A stretch of 64,000 nucleotides of DNA. It comes from JBMDXB01 sp048594975. Its GTDB lineage: Bacteria > Acidobacteriota > Vicinamibacteria > Vicinamibacterales > 2-12-FULL-66-21. Every line of letters starts with the position of its first letter. The stretch's first letter is position 1. The DNA lies in NCBI GenBank assembly GCA_048594975.1, contig JBMDXQ010000090.1, positions 372,001 to 436,000 on the forward strand, read 5' to 3'. Shown here one piece after another: positions 28,461-37,408 of this stretch. A model generated the notes under the pieces. The model was given only the letters and a program-made list of their open reading frames with translations, was not told the DNA's origin and searched no databases. Position numbers and translations under genes: made by a program.

Positions 28461-29354
28461 ATGCCGAAGGTCATCCCGTTCCTGTTCGGTGCGTTTCTGC
28501 AGGTGCAGCCGCCGGCCTCCGTAGCGAACCGCGGCCCGGCGCCCGATGCGCTTCGAGCCGACCTCGCGCGGGCGATCGAGGAGAGCGGCGCTGAAGTCGC
28601 CATCGCCTTCCGGACACGTGACGGCGCCATGGAAGTGCTGATCGAAGCCGACCGGGCGTTTCACGCCGCGAGCACCATGAAGGTGCCGGTGATGATCGAG
28701 CTGTTCCGGCAGGCCTCCGCCGGGACCGCGTCACTGGACGAGGCGCTGCCGATCCGCAACGAGTTCCGCAGCATCGTCGACGGTAGCCCGTATTCGCTGA
28801 GCGCCAGCGGGGATTCCGACGCGGAGGTCAATGCTGCGCTGGGCAAGACATTGACGCTGCGACGGCTCTGCGAAGCGATGATCACGGTCAGCAGCAACCT
28901 CGCGGCAAACCTGCTGATCGAGCGGCTCGGCGTCGAGAATATCCGGCGAACCGTGGCGCGGCTCGGCGCCGACGGGATGCAGGTTCTGCGCGGCGTCGAA
29001 GACGGCAAGGCCTTTCAGAACGGGCTGAACAACACCACGACCGCACGTGGGCTGCTGATTCTGCTGGAAGACCTGGCAGGGGGTTCGGCGGTCAGCGAGA
29101 CCGCCGACCGGGAGATGATCGAGATTCTGAAGCGTCAGAGATTCCGCGAGGCGATTCCGGCCGGCCTCCCTCCGGGGACGCCGGTCGCGCACAAGACCGG
29201 CAGGATTACCCGGATCCACCACGATGCGGCAATCGTGTACGGCCCGCGGCCTTACGTGCTGGTCGTGCTCGTCGGAGGGATCGACGATCAGAAGAAGAGC
29301 GCCGCCCTCATCGCGGCGCTTTCACGAAAGGTGTACGAGGCCGCTGAACGATGA
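28461..29354 (+). CDS. Secreted class A beta-lactamase-like serine hydrolase
   Basis: A 297-residue protein with an N-terminal signal-like segment (about 1-20). It carries the penicillin-recognising fold motifs: STMK (S71, K74), SSN in ITVSSNLAANLLIE (S144-N146) and HKTG (K245-G247). The omega-loop part reads RGVEDGKAFQNGLNNTT, with no standard ExxLN, so true beta-lactamase activity is doubtful. Such proteins are often peptidoglycan- or ester-acting hydrolases. A paralogue with SDN and KPG motifs lies at 62840-63742. The start follows CATAAT by 7 nt, divergent from the amine oxidase. Confidence 0.85.
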   Translation: MPKVIPFLFGAFLQVQPPASVANRGPAPDALRADLARAIEESGAEVAIAFRTRDGAMEVLIEADRAFHAASTMKVPVMIELFRQASAGTASLDEALPIRNEFRSIVDGSPYSLSASGDSDAEVNAALGKTLTLRRLCEAMITVSSNLAANLLIERLGVENIRRTVARLGADGMQVLRGVEDGKAFQNGLNNTTTARGLLILLEDLAGGSAVSETADREMIEILKRQRFREAIPAGLPPGTPVAHKTGRITRIHHDAAIVYGPRPYVLVVLVGGIDDQKKSAALIAALSRKVYEAAER

Positions 29355-29395
29355 CGGCCTGGATGGTCAGTGCTAGCTGCAAAAGCGAAGCGATC

Positions 29396-29666
29396 TCACC
29401 TCCGCGCCGCCGATGAACAGCGTCCGGATGCGCGCCCACCCGTGTGCGGGACCTGCGCGATCAGCCAGGTGGCGTTGCCGAACAGGAGGGTCCCGGCAAA
29501 CGCCAGCGTCTCACCGAGAACGTGCCGGCAGCGCTGATACACGGCCGCCGAACCGGTGAACCCCGCCGCGACACCCGTCATGATGATGGCGACGCGAACC
29601 GGGGGCAGGATGCGCAGCCAGTTGTAGCCGATGAGCAGCAACAGGCCGATGCTGCAGGCAAAACGG
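29396..29666 (-). pseudogene. DUF2157 membrane protein remnant
   Basis: Directly behind the stop of the winged-helix gene, the minus strand reads ADRFACSIGLLLLIGYNW, RILPPVRVAIIMTGVAAGF and LAFAGTLLFGNATWLIAQV, then loses homology and stops at 29396. This is the pattern of the first membrane helices of DUF2157 proteins (LF.GN..WLIAQ..H). No start codon or N-terminal cytosolic part is present and the C-terminal helices are missing, so it is a relic. Confidence 0.6.
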
Positions 29667-31592
29667 TCAGCGGGCTCGTTCGCCGAGGACCCCGAGGAGG
29701 GCCGAGAAGCCGCGGGAGCCGTGCAGCGGCTCGAACAGCGGCTCGATGGGGATCGTCCACCCGGTGAAGGGCGCATCGGCTTTCTCGAGCAGCGTTCGGA
29801 GGCACGCCAGCGCGGCCTCGTGGCGCCCGGCGACGGTGTGCTGGAACGCTTCGGCCAGGGCAGCCTCTCCGGAGCGGCCTCCCCGGCGGAGCGCGTCGAC
29901 CGCGGTAGCGGCACGCGCAAACGCGTCGGCGGCGCCGCGCGAATCGCCGGCCGCACCGAGCGCCGCGCCAAGGCCAACGAGCGAGCGGGCGTGCTCCGGG
30001 AACTGCGCGAGTGCGAGGCGGAAGCTCGACGCCGCCTTCTCCGGCCCTCCCCGCCTCAGGAGCGAGAATCCCGCCCCGTCGTACGCGTTCATGCAGAACT
30101 CGGCGGCGTACAGCTGCGAACCGCCGGATTCGATTTCTCTCTGAAACTCCGCCCGGGCCTCGGCGGCATCGCCGCGCGCCAGGCGCACCAGGCCGAGCAG
30201 CCAGTGCAGGCCCCTGGCCGGATAGCGCTGCCGCAGGTTCGCCTGGCGATCCTGGGCGATCGTGCCCTCGCGCAGCACTGATTCAGCGCGATCCAGCGCA
30301 CCGCGCGCGATGTGCACCATCGCCGCTTCGAAGTGGGCGAACGGGAAGTCGGGATAGAGCTCGACGACGCGCGCGAGCGCGCGCAGGCGCTCCTCGCCCC
30401 AGGCCGCGTGCGCGAGCCGGAACTGGTTGCCCCAGTAGCCCGGCTCGAGTGTCACGGCCCGGCGCCCCGATGCGAGCGCCTCGGCCGGACGGCCGGCGCT
30501 GACCAGCATGAACGCCAGCGTGGCGTGCGCCTCGGCCAGATCGCGTTCGATCTCGATCGCGCGGCGGACGTGGTCGATGGCGCGCGCCAGCAGCGCCGCG
30601 TCCGGCTGGTTGCGCGCCCGAGACATCTCGTACTGCCAGAAGCACGCGCTGCCGAGGCCCACGTACGCCACCGCATAGCGCGGGTCGAGGGCGATCGCCC
30701 GCTCGAAGTCGGCAATCGCGGCCGGCACCGCCGCCCCGTCGAGCGACTCGAGACATACCCGCCCTTCGGTGAATGCCTGGTACGCTTCGAGGCTGCTGGT
30801 CTCGCGGTACGGCCGCCGCGCGCCTGCCTCGATGCGCGGCGCGCCAAGCGTGCCGCCGAGTTGCTCGACGATGCGATCCTGCAGATCGAAGACCTGTTCG
30901 AGGGGACCGTCCGCCTTGGCGTCGGCCAGCGCCTCCCCGCTGGCGGCGTCGACCACGCGAGCGGTGATGCGCAGCCGCGTGCCGGCGCGCTGGAAACTGC
31001 CGACGACCGCCAGGTCGATGCGCAGCGCGCTGCGCAGCGCCGCCAGGTCCGAGCTGGAGCGGCGCACTGCCTCGGCGACGCGGACCCGGTCGATGACCCG
31101 CAGCGACGGCTTGGCGCGCAGGTCGTTGGTGACCGTCTCGGCGATGCCTGACGAGAGCCAGCCGTACTCGCGATCGCCGCTGACGTTGGCGAACTCCAGC
31201 ACCGCGATCGTCGGCGCGCGCTCGGCCGCGCGCGGCTCGCCTGCAGCGGCCGGGTAATCCATGGCGGGCGCGAGAGTTTCCACGCCGGCGATGAAGCGGT
31301 AGCCGCGCCGCGCGACGGTCTGGATGTAGGTGGGGTTCGAGGAATCGTCGCCGAGCGCCTGCCGCAGCTCCGATACCGCCTGCGTCAGTGCGTTGTCGGT
31401 GACCGCCACGTCGGGCCAGAGCGCGTTGAACAGCTCCTCCTTGGCAACGAGCGCCGACGGCCGCGTCACCAGGTAGTGCAGCAGGTCGATGATCTTGGGC
31501 GAAAGTGGAACCGGTTCTCCGCTCCTCAGCAGGCGGTAGGCCGCGGTGTCGAGCGTAAACGGCCCGAAACGATACGTGGCGGTCACCACCAT
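29667..31592 (-). CDS. Winged-helix regulator with TolB-like and TPR domains
   Basis: A 641-residue protein. Residues 5-105 are an OmpR/CadC-type winged helix (FGPFTLDTAAYRLLRSGEPV and YIQTVARRGYRFIAGVE). Residues about 125-250 resemble the TolB-like FlgO/adenylate-cyclase-associated domain (IAVLEFANVSGDREYGWLSS). From about 265 on there are TPR repeats (AIALDPRYAVAYVGLGSACF, AHATLAFMLVSAGRPAEALA). No membrane helix is predicted, unlike CadC. This architecture is greatly expanded in Acidobacteria (family knowledge); targets are unknown. TAGAAT ends 6 nt before the ATG, again predicting a leaderless mRNA. Confidence 0.85.
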   Translation of the reverse strand: MVVTATYRFGPFTLDTAAYRLLRSGEPVPLSPKIIDLLHYLVTRPSALVAKEELFNALWPDVAVTDNALTQAVSELRQALGDDSSNPTYIQTVARRGYRFIAGVETLAPAMDYPAAAGEPRAAERAPTIAVLEFANVSGDREYGWLSSGIAETVTNDLRAKPSLRVIDRVRVAEAVRRSSSDLAALRSALRIDLAVVGSFQRAGTRLRITARVVDAASGEALADAKADGPLEQVFDLQDRIVEQLGGTLGAPRIEAGARRPYRETSSLEAYQAFTEGRVCLESLDGAAVPAAIADFERAIALDPRYAVAYVGLGSACFWQYEMSRARNQPDAALLARAIDHVRRAIEIERDLAEAHATLAFMLVSAGRPAEALASGRRAVTLEPGYWGNQFRLAHAAWGEERLRALARVVELYPDFPFAHFEAAMVHIARGALDRAESVLREGTIAQDRQANLRQRYPARGLHWLLGLVRLARGDAAEARAEFQREIESGGSQLYAAEFCMNAYDGAGFSLLRRGGPEKAASSFRLALAQFPEHARSLVGLGAALGAAGDSRGAADAFARAATAVDALRRGGRSGEAALAEAFQHTVAGRHEAALACLRTLLEKADAPFTGWTIPIEPLFEPLHGSRGFSALLGVLGERAR

Positions 31593-31598
31593 GCGGGC

Positions 31599-31604
31599 AT
31601 TCTA
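31599..31604 (-). promoter_or_regulatory. -10 box TAGAAT for the winged-helix regulator
   Basis: On the minus strand TAGAAT ends 6 nt before ATG 31592. The promoter lies within 32 bp of the stop of the preceding operon, so the regulator gene can be transcribed on its own. Confidence 0.6.
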
Positions 31605-31624
31605 CCGCCTCGCCATCGTCAGCA

Positions 31625-33823
31625 TCACCGTCCTCGCCGCCGCGCCGACCACACAGCCGTCGTTCCCCGGCGGCACGGCTCGTACTTCTCGAGATTGATC
31701 CTGCTGATGCGGTCGCCTTCGACGATCGACTCGACCGCGCGGCGGCCGCTGCCGGCGGCGGTGCGGCCCGGTGTGGTCAGGTCGCACACCCCGGCGAATA
31801 CGGTGTGCTCGAGGTCGAGCCGCCGGTTGTCGACCAGATTGACGAAGAACTGCGCGTCGCCGGTATCGCGGCCGCGCGTCGAGAGACCGACGGTGAACGC
31901 TGCGTGCGGTGGCCCGATCTCGTCGCGCATGTATTGCGCGTCGCCGGCGTATTCGTTCGCGCCCGGGCTGCCCCCCTGGATCACGAAGTTGGGCACGACG
32001 CGATGGAACGTGAGGCCGTCGTAGTAGCCGGCACGCACCAGTCGCTTGAAGCGCGTCACGGTGAGCGGCGCCTCGGACCCCAGCAGCCGGAGGCCGAACT
32101 TCGGCCCTTTCTGCATTTCGACGACGGCATCGAGGTCCTCCGTCAGTTCGTCGTGGGTCGGGAGCGGCGGCCGTGGCAGCGGGACGGGAGCGAACAGGTG
32201 CATCGAGGGGCCCTGCCAGCGCTGGTAGAGATCGAGCGCGGCGAGCGCGACCGTCACGTCGAAGTCGCGCAGCAGCGGCGCGAGGTGCTCGGCCTGGTCG
32301 GGCGTTCCGAGCTCCGCGAGACGTTCGATCAGCGCCAGCCGGGTGTCGCGCGAGGTCTCCTTCCTCTCGGCCGTGACGCGGACGAGCGCCGACAGCAGCG
32401 CGTTCGCCAGTTCTGGCGTGCTCGAAGCGCCCTTGAGCACGTTCGCCGTGGTCAGGCACAGCTGGTAGTCGGCGCGCCCCAGGGCGGCCACGAACACGTG
32501 GTCGGACTCCGCCCCCCGCAGCTGGCGCAGCGCCGGCAGTGCGGCCTCGCGCACGTTGTCGTGCCGATCCGTCGCCAGCCGCTCGAGCGCCGTGACATCC
32601 TCGAGCGTCGCGGCAACGCGGGCCCCGTACATCCGAACCTCCCAGGCCGGATGGGAGATGAAGGCCGTCTGGAGCGGTATCCTCGCGCGGTCGGGCGCGC
32701 GCCGGGCCAGCGCCAGAAGCGCGTGCGCGGCGCGATGCCAGCGTCCATCCGTCGGCGGCGTCTTCGCCTCGGCCGTCAACCGATCCGTCAGGTTGGCATC
32801 GCCGGGGCACGCCTCCGCCAGGGCGTCCATCGCCGCGAGCATCACGTGCGGGCTCGGGTCCTGCAGCACCTCGGGCAGCAGCTCGCATCCTTCGGTCGGT
32901 GTCGCGCGGCGGACCCACGCGCGGACCGCCTCGATTCTGACCGGCACGTCCTCGTCGCGGACCAGCTTCTTCAGGAGATGCACGCGCTCCGGCTGATCGA
33001 CCGCAAGCGAGCTCCCACCGAGCACGATCGCCGCGAGCCGACGGACGACTGCCGACCTCGGATCGCTCGCGGCGACCCGGAGCGTGTCGAGATCCATCGC
33101 GCCGGCCGCGACCAGCGCCGTCACTGCCGGCTCCCTGGCCATCATTCGGCGTGGGTCAGCGGCGACGGCGATCTCGCGAAGGCGCTCGATCACGTCCTCG
33201 GCGAGCGGCGAGAGCTTGCGATGCCTGGCGGCGAACCGCTCGATGGCGCGGGTCACGCCGGCGATCGACAGCCCGGCGTTGGCCTCGGCGCGACGCAGCA
33301 TCTCGCGCAGCGCCGCCTGGGCGGCCTCGGCGTGGTCGGCCCGCTCGTACGGCAGCTGCGCGATCGCGTTCGCCGCGGTAACGACGAACCGCTCGTCTTT
33401 CGCGGCGCGGTTGACCAGCAGGTCCAGCACGCCCCGGACCTGCTGGCCGCCGCGATCGGCGGGGTGCATCGGCCCGCGGAACGCCAGCACGAGGGCGTCG
33501 ACCACCTCGTCGCGCAGTGCGCTCGAAGCGAGCAGCTGAATCAGGTCGGTGACGAACTCGCGGCTTTCGTAGCGGCCGAGCGCACGGATGGCGAGGCGCG
33601 CGGCATCGGCGTCGGCCGAGCGCGTCAGCTTGAGCAGGATGCGGACGTCTTCGCCCATCCGCAGCCGGTGCTGATCGAGCACCGGCGTGTGAATGCCTTC
33701 GGGCAACCGAAGGCGATTGTCCTCGGCCGCGATGACGAAGAGGCGGTAGTCGTCCGGCAGGTCCTGGGCGGCCGCCGCGAGTCCGGCGGCGAGAACGATC
33801 GCGCCGGCAAGCCTGGCCAGCAG
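31625..33823 (-). CDS. Secreted HEAT-repeat protein fused to a cyclophilin-type peptidyl-prolyl isomerase
   Basis: About 732 residues. Residues 1-20 form a signal peptide (LAGAIVLAAGLAAAA), then HEAT repeats span about 50-500 (ADAARLAIRALGRYESREF, VPVRIEAVRAWVRR, NVREAALPALRQLRGAE). A cyclophilin domain follows (about 565-720) with FHRVVPNFVIQGGSPGANEY and DAQFFVNLVDNRRLD. The signal peptide is only included if translation starts at the CTG codon at 33823, directly behind the stop of the upstream gene (TGACTG), with GGGAGGA about 5 nt before. A TTG at 33706 would lose it. HEAT repeats probably bind a protein client that the isomerase acts on in the periplasm. It is the last gene of the 31625-38368 operon. 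Confidence 0.8.
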   Translation of the reverse strand: MLARLAGAIVLAAGLAAAAQDLPDDYRLFVIAAEDNRLRLPEGIHTPVLDQHRLRMGEDVRILLKLTRSADADAARLAIRALGRYESREFVTDLIQLLASSALRDEVVDALVLAFRGPMHPADRGGQQVRGVLDLLVNRAAKDERFVVTAANAIAQLPYERADHAEAAQAALREMLRRAEANAGLSIAGVTRAIERFAARHRKLSPLAEDVIERLREIAVAADPRRMMAREPAVTALVAAGAMDLDTLRVAASDPRSAVVRRLAAIVLGGSSLAVDQPERVHLLKKLVRDEDVPVRIEAVRAWVRRATPTEGCELLPEVLQDPSPHVMLAAMDALAEACPGDANLTDRLTAEAKTPPTDGRWHRAAHALLALARRAPDRARIPLQTAFISHPAWEVRMYGARVAATLEDVTALERLATDRHDNVREAALPALRQLRGAESDHVFVAALGRADYQLCLTTANVLKGASSTPELANALLSALVRVTAERKETSRDTRLALIERLAELGTPDQAEHLAPLLRDFDVTVALAALDLYQRWQGPSMHLFAPVPLPRPPLPTHDELTEDLDAVVEMQKGPKFGLRLLGSEAPLTVTRFKRLVRAGYYDGLTFHRVVPNFVIQGGSPGANEYAGDAQYMRDEIGPPHAAFTVGLSTRGRDTGDAQFFVNLVDNRRLDLEHTVFAGVCDLTTPGRTAAGSGRRAVESIVEGDRISRINLEKYEPCRRGTTAVWSARRRGR

Positions 33824-35935
33824 TCAGTTCCTCCCCTCACCGGCGGCCGCGCCGGGACGCCGGCGGCACGAGTACTCGAGCATCTGCGTCGTGAGATCCA
33901 GCGGGTAGGAGATCTTCACGTCCATGATCGCGCCGTCGCTGCCGGTGATCGCCTCCAGCCGCGGCTGCACGAAACCGGTGTACGAGGGCATGTTGAGCTT
34001 GTCGACGCGCTCGACCACCTCGTCGCGCAGCTTCGGATCGAAGTGCACCCCGTAGGTCTCGAACAGCGCCTTTGCCGCTGCGTAATCGCCTTCGGCCTTG
34101 ATCCGCTGCACGTCGGAGAGCAGGCGGCCGACGCCCTCCTGGAAGGCCGCCGCGTCCACCATCGCGTAATAGGTCTTGTCGTCGCGGCGCCGCACGTCGA
34201 TCGCCCGGGTGTTGGCCATCAGCCACCGCACGATCATCTGGCGGTTGCGCATGTGGTCTTCCTCGATCTGCGTCCCTTCGCGCACGCGCCGCAGCTGGAC
34301 CAGGGCGTTGCGGGCGTAGCCCTCGAACTCGGCGGCGACGATGTCGCCGTGATCCCTGGCGTCGATGAGACCGAGCTCGACCAGCTTGGGGTTGGAAATA
34401 AAGTACAGCGCCACGAGATCGGCGCGGGACTCTTCGAGCGCGGCGTACTGCTCCTTGAGCGCCGCCTGCGGCGTTCCCTGCAGCTGGTCCGATACCCTGC
34501 CGGACGCGTGCCCGATGACCTCGTGCAGGTCGGTCGTGAGTTCCCCGGCCAGGCTGCTCCACCTCTCGGCCCGCTCGGCCTCTTCCGCCGACCAGGCGAA
34601 CTCACGGCGGAATTCGGGAGCGGTCGAACGATCGTACGCCTCGTTGACGTTGGTCAACGACACCGACTTGCTGCCGTAGGTCTCCCGGATGCGCTGGTCG
34701 TTGGGCAGGTTGATGCCGACCGGCGTGATCGGCCCGGACTCGCCGGTTTCGATCACGACGTCGATGGCGTTGGCGGTGATGCCCTCCACACCCTGCTTGC
34801 GGAACTTCGCGTCCCAGGGCATGCGGTCTTCGAACCACTGCGCGTTGGCCGCGAGCTTCCTGATCCCCTCGGTCTTCTCGCGGTTGACGTAGAACACCAG
34901 GGCCTCCCACGATCCCTTGATGCCGCGCGGGTCCATGTAGGTTTCGATGAACCCGTTGATCGTGTCCACCGGCGAGTCCCGGTCCTGCACCCAGGCGACG
35001 TCGTACGCGACGCGATCCGACTCCTCGCCGGTCTGATAGAACTTGATCAGCGCCTTGAGCGCGCCGGCCATCGGTTCGGTTGCGTACGGGATCGCGGCCT
35101 CGAGGTGGCCGATGATCGCGCGGATCTCCTTGTCGTAGCGGCCGCCGACGCGGTACACCTCCTCGACCGGCGCGGCGCCGCGCTTCACCAGCCGCGAGTT
35201 CAGTCCGTAGCGCTCCGTGAACCTGACCAGGTCCTTCATCGTCACGCCGACGTAGAGGTTGTTGGCGCTCGCCGTCAGGATGTCCTTGCCCGCGCCCGGC
35301 GTCTTGTTGGTGACGATGGGATCGACCTGCGGATCGAAAAAGAGCGGCTGCATGCGCGCGAGCATCGCCTCGAGCGATTCCCCCTGCCTGATCGGGAACC
35401 GCGCCCCGGCCCGTTCGGCGGCCCTGGCAGCGGCGGCGAACGCCTCCGGCGTGCACTTCAGCACGAACTTGCGCGCCGTCAGGTTGTTGTGCGGCCCGGT
35501 GTTGATCCAGAACAGCTTCGTGTAGCGCTGAATCTCGACGAGCGTCTGGGCGTCGATGCCGTCGGCGTGGGTGACGATCTCCTCCAGCACGTCGCGCATC
35601 TCCAGGTTGTGCGCGTAGCGCTGGTCGTAGAAGATGTCGCGGCCGGCGAGGGCGGCCTGGGAGAGGTGCCAGATCAGTACCTTCTGATCGAGCGGCAGCG
35701 ATGCGAACCCGTCCGCGTAGATCTGCGCGACGGCCGCGTCGTCCACCCGCTCCAGCAGGTACTTGCGATCGGCGGGACCCTGGGTTCCCGGCGCGGTCGC
35801 GCCGGCGCGCGTCGAATCGGTCGCCGGCGTGTTGACGCCGACTCCGCAGCTCACGGCGCCCAACCCGCCGCTTCCGTCACACGACACCGCCGACATCATC
35901 AAAGCCAACGTCAGTATGACTCCTCTCGTTGTCAT
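33824..35935 (-). CDS. Dipeptidyl peptidase III-type M49 metallopeptidase, probable lipoprotein
   Basis: A 703-residue protein. A signal peptide ends in a lipobox-like SAVSC (C19). The catalytic zinc site is HEVIGHASGRVSD (H471, E472, H476) with the second M49 motif EESRAD (third ligand E502), closer together than in animal DPP III. Standard M49 enzymes use HELLGH and EECRAE. DPP III removes dipeptides from peptide N-termini. A cell-surface or periplasmic form would feed on exogenous peptides. The start lies 11 nt behind the metallo-hydrolase stop, with GAGGTGA as Shine-Dalgarno. The stop abuts the CTG start of the HEAT-cyclophilin gene. Confidence 0.88.
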   Translation of the reverse strand: MTTRGVILTLALMMSAVSCDGSGGLGAVSCGVGVNTPATDSTRAGATAPGTQGPADRKYLLERVDDAAVAQIYADGFASLPLDQKVLIWHLSQAALAGRDIFYDQRYAHNLEMRDVLEEIVTHADGIDAQTLVEIQRYTKLFWINTGPHNNLTARKFVLKCTPEAFAAAARAAERAGARFPIRQGESLEAMLARMQPLFFDPQVDPIVTNKTPGAGKDILTASANNLYVGVTMKDLVRFTERYGLNSRLVKRGAAPVEEVYRVGGRYDKEIRAIIGHLEAAIPYATEPMAGALKALIKFYQTGEESDRVAYDVAWVQDRDSPVDTINGFIETYMDPRGIKGSWEALVFYVNREKTEGIRKLAANAQWFEDRMPWDAKFRKQGVEGITANAIDVVIETGESGPITPVGINLPNDQRIRETYGSKSVSLTNVNEAYDRSTAPEFRREFAWSAEEAERAERWSSLAGELTTDLHEVIGHASGRVSDQLQGTPQAALKEQYAALEESRADLVALYFISNPKLVELGLIDARDHGDIVAAEFEGYARNALVQLRRVREGTQIEEDHMRNRQMIVRWLMANTRAIDVRRRDDKTYYAMVDAAAFQEGVGRLLSDVQRIKAEGDYAAAKALFETYGVHFDPKLRDEVVERVDKLNMPSYTGFVQPRLEAITGSDGAIMDVKISYPLDLTTQMLEYSCRRRPGAAAGEGRN

Positions 35936-35946
35936 TGTGAGTCACC

Positions 35947-37401
35947 TCACGCGAGCTCGACGGTTTCGTTCCAGTCCGGCATGCGGCACGACCACCCGAG
36001 CTTCGACCCGATCGTGCCGGCCAGCGCCTCCATCGCCGGCGGCTCGCCGTGGACGATGAAGGTGGTCCGCGGGGCGCGGGCGAATCCGCCGAGCCAGCGC
36101 ATTATCTCGCGCGCGTCGGCATGTGCCGACATCGATTCGAGGGTGGCGATGCGCGCATGCACCGGGATCAGCTGGCCATGGATCCTCACCGCCGGCGCGC
36201 CGTCCACGAGCGACCGCCCGCGCGTGCCCGCGGCCTGGTAGCCGCAGAACAGCACGGTGTTGCGGGCATCGGGCAGCACGGCCTTGAGATGGTGCAGCAC
36301 GCGGCCGCCGGTCGCCATGCCGCTCGACGAGATGATGATGCCCGGCATCTTCGAGCGCGTCAGCTCGCGCGATTCCGCGCTCGAGGCGATCGTGCGGAAC
36401 CGCTGCGTGCAGAAGGCGCACACCTGCCGCTCGTGCTGTGCGTGGCGCCGCCGCTGCCGCGCCGAGTCCTGTCGGTCGGCCGGGCCGTGCGGCGCCTTCT
36501 CGTCACGCTGCTCCGGCTGCAGATCCTCGTCGAGCTCACGCAGCCGCTCGCTGTAGCGCGCCAGCGCCTCGGTCGCCATCGGGCTGTCCACGAATACCGG
36601 CAGCGCGGGGATCGTCCCCGCCTCTTCCAGCCGCCGGATCCAGTACAAGAGCTCCTCGACCCGTCCCACCGCGAAGGCAGGAATCACCACGCGCCCGCCG
36701 CGATTCACCGTCGTCGTGACGACCTCGGCCAGGCGGGCGCCCTCGTCGTCCGGCTCGTGGATGCGGTTGCCATACGTCGATTCCACGAGCAGGTGATCGG
36801 CGCCGTCGACCGGCGCCGGATCGGGAAGCACCGGGCGGCCGAAGCGCCCGAGGTCACCGCCGAAGAGGATCGTCCGGCCGTCGGCACGCACGCGCGCGTA
36901 CGCGGACCCGAGGAGATGGCCGGCGTTGATGAATTCGACCTCGACGCCGTCGGCAGCGGGGAGCGGCCGCTCGTAGCCGACGGGCTGGAGCAGCGAGACC
37001 GCATGGAACGCGTCCGCCTCGGTGTAGAGCGGTAATGCCGGCGTGTGCTTCGAGTAGCCGTGCCGGTTCGCGTTCTCCGCATCCTCTTCCTGGATGCGTC
37101 CCGCGTCCGGGAGGACGATGCGGCAGAGATCGCGGGTACCGGCGGTGCAGAACACGCGGCCGCGGAACCCCTGGGTGACGAGCCTCGGCAGGTAGCCCAC
37201 GTGATCGAGGTGGGCGTGCGTCAGCACGATGGCGTCGATCCGCGCGACGTCGACCGGCAGATCCTGCCAGTTTCGCTCGCGCAGCTCCTTCAGCCCCTGG
37301 AACAGACCGGCGTCGATCAGCACCCGGCTCGACCCGGTATCGAGGAGGTACTTCGAGCCGGTGACCGTGCGCGCCGCGCCGAGAAAGGTCAGCGTTGCCA
37401 T
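35947..37401 (-). CDS. Beta-CASP metallo-beta-lactamase-fold hydrolase (RNase/CPSF-like)
   Basis: A 484-residue cytosolic protein. It opens with MATLTFLGAARTVTGSKYLL. The metal-binding motif is THAHLDHVGYLP (H62, H64, D66, H67), later FGGDLGRFGR, and the beta-CASP region has PGIIISSSGMATGGRVLHH and the RMMBL-type SAHADAREIMRWL. This is the layout of CPSF73/YsxJ-like ribonucleases that cut RNA. A basic, Gln/Arg-rich insert (about 305-340) precedes CAFC. ATG 37401 has GGGAG 5 nt upstream and lies 7 nt behind the deaminase stop. RNA processing is the best guess; an unrelated hydrolase role is possible. Confidence 0.88.
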   Translation of the reverse strand: MATLTFLGAARTVTGSKYLLDTGSSRVLIDAGLFQGLKELRERNWQDLPVDVARIDAIVLTHAHLDHVGYLPRLVTQGFRGRVFCTAGTRDLCRIVLPDAGRIQEEDAENANRHGYSKHTPALPLYTEADAFHAVSLLQPVGYERPLPAADGVEVEFINAGHLLGSAYARVRADGRTILFGGDLGRFGRPVLPDPAPVDGADHLLVESTYGNRIHEPDDEGARLAEVVTTTVNRGGRVVIPAFAVGRVEELLYWIRRLEEAGTIPALPVFVDSPMATEALARYSERLRELDEDLQPEQRDEKAPHGPADRQDSARQRRRHAQHERQVCAFCTQRFRTIASSAESRELTRSKMPGIIISSSGMATGGRVLHHLKAVLPDARNTVLFCGYQAAGTRGRSLVDGAPAVRIHGQLIPVHARIATLESMSAHADAREIMRWLGGFARAPRTTFIVHGEPPAMEALAGTIGSKLGWSCRMPDWNETVELA

Positions 37402-37408
37402 AGACTCC

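Noticed and set aside
28461..29354. Antibiotic-resistance beta-lactamase
   Set aside because: The omega-loop ExxLN is missing, and the gene context is not that of resistance. I call it a serine hydrolase of that fold only.
31805..36241. A 1478-codon open frame on the plus strand
   Set aside because: It runs antisense through the HEAT-cyclophilin, DPP III and metallo-hydrolase genes, which all have clear domains on the minus strand. No domain is visible in the plus frame.
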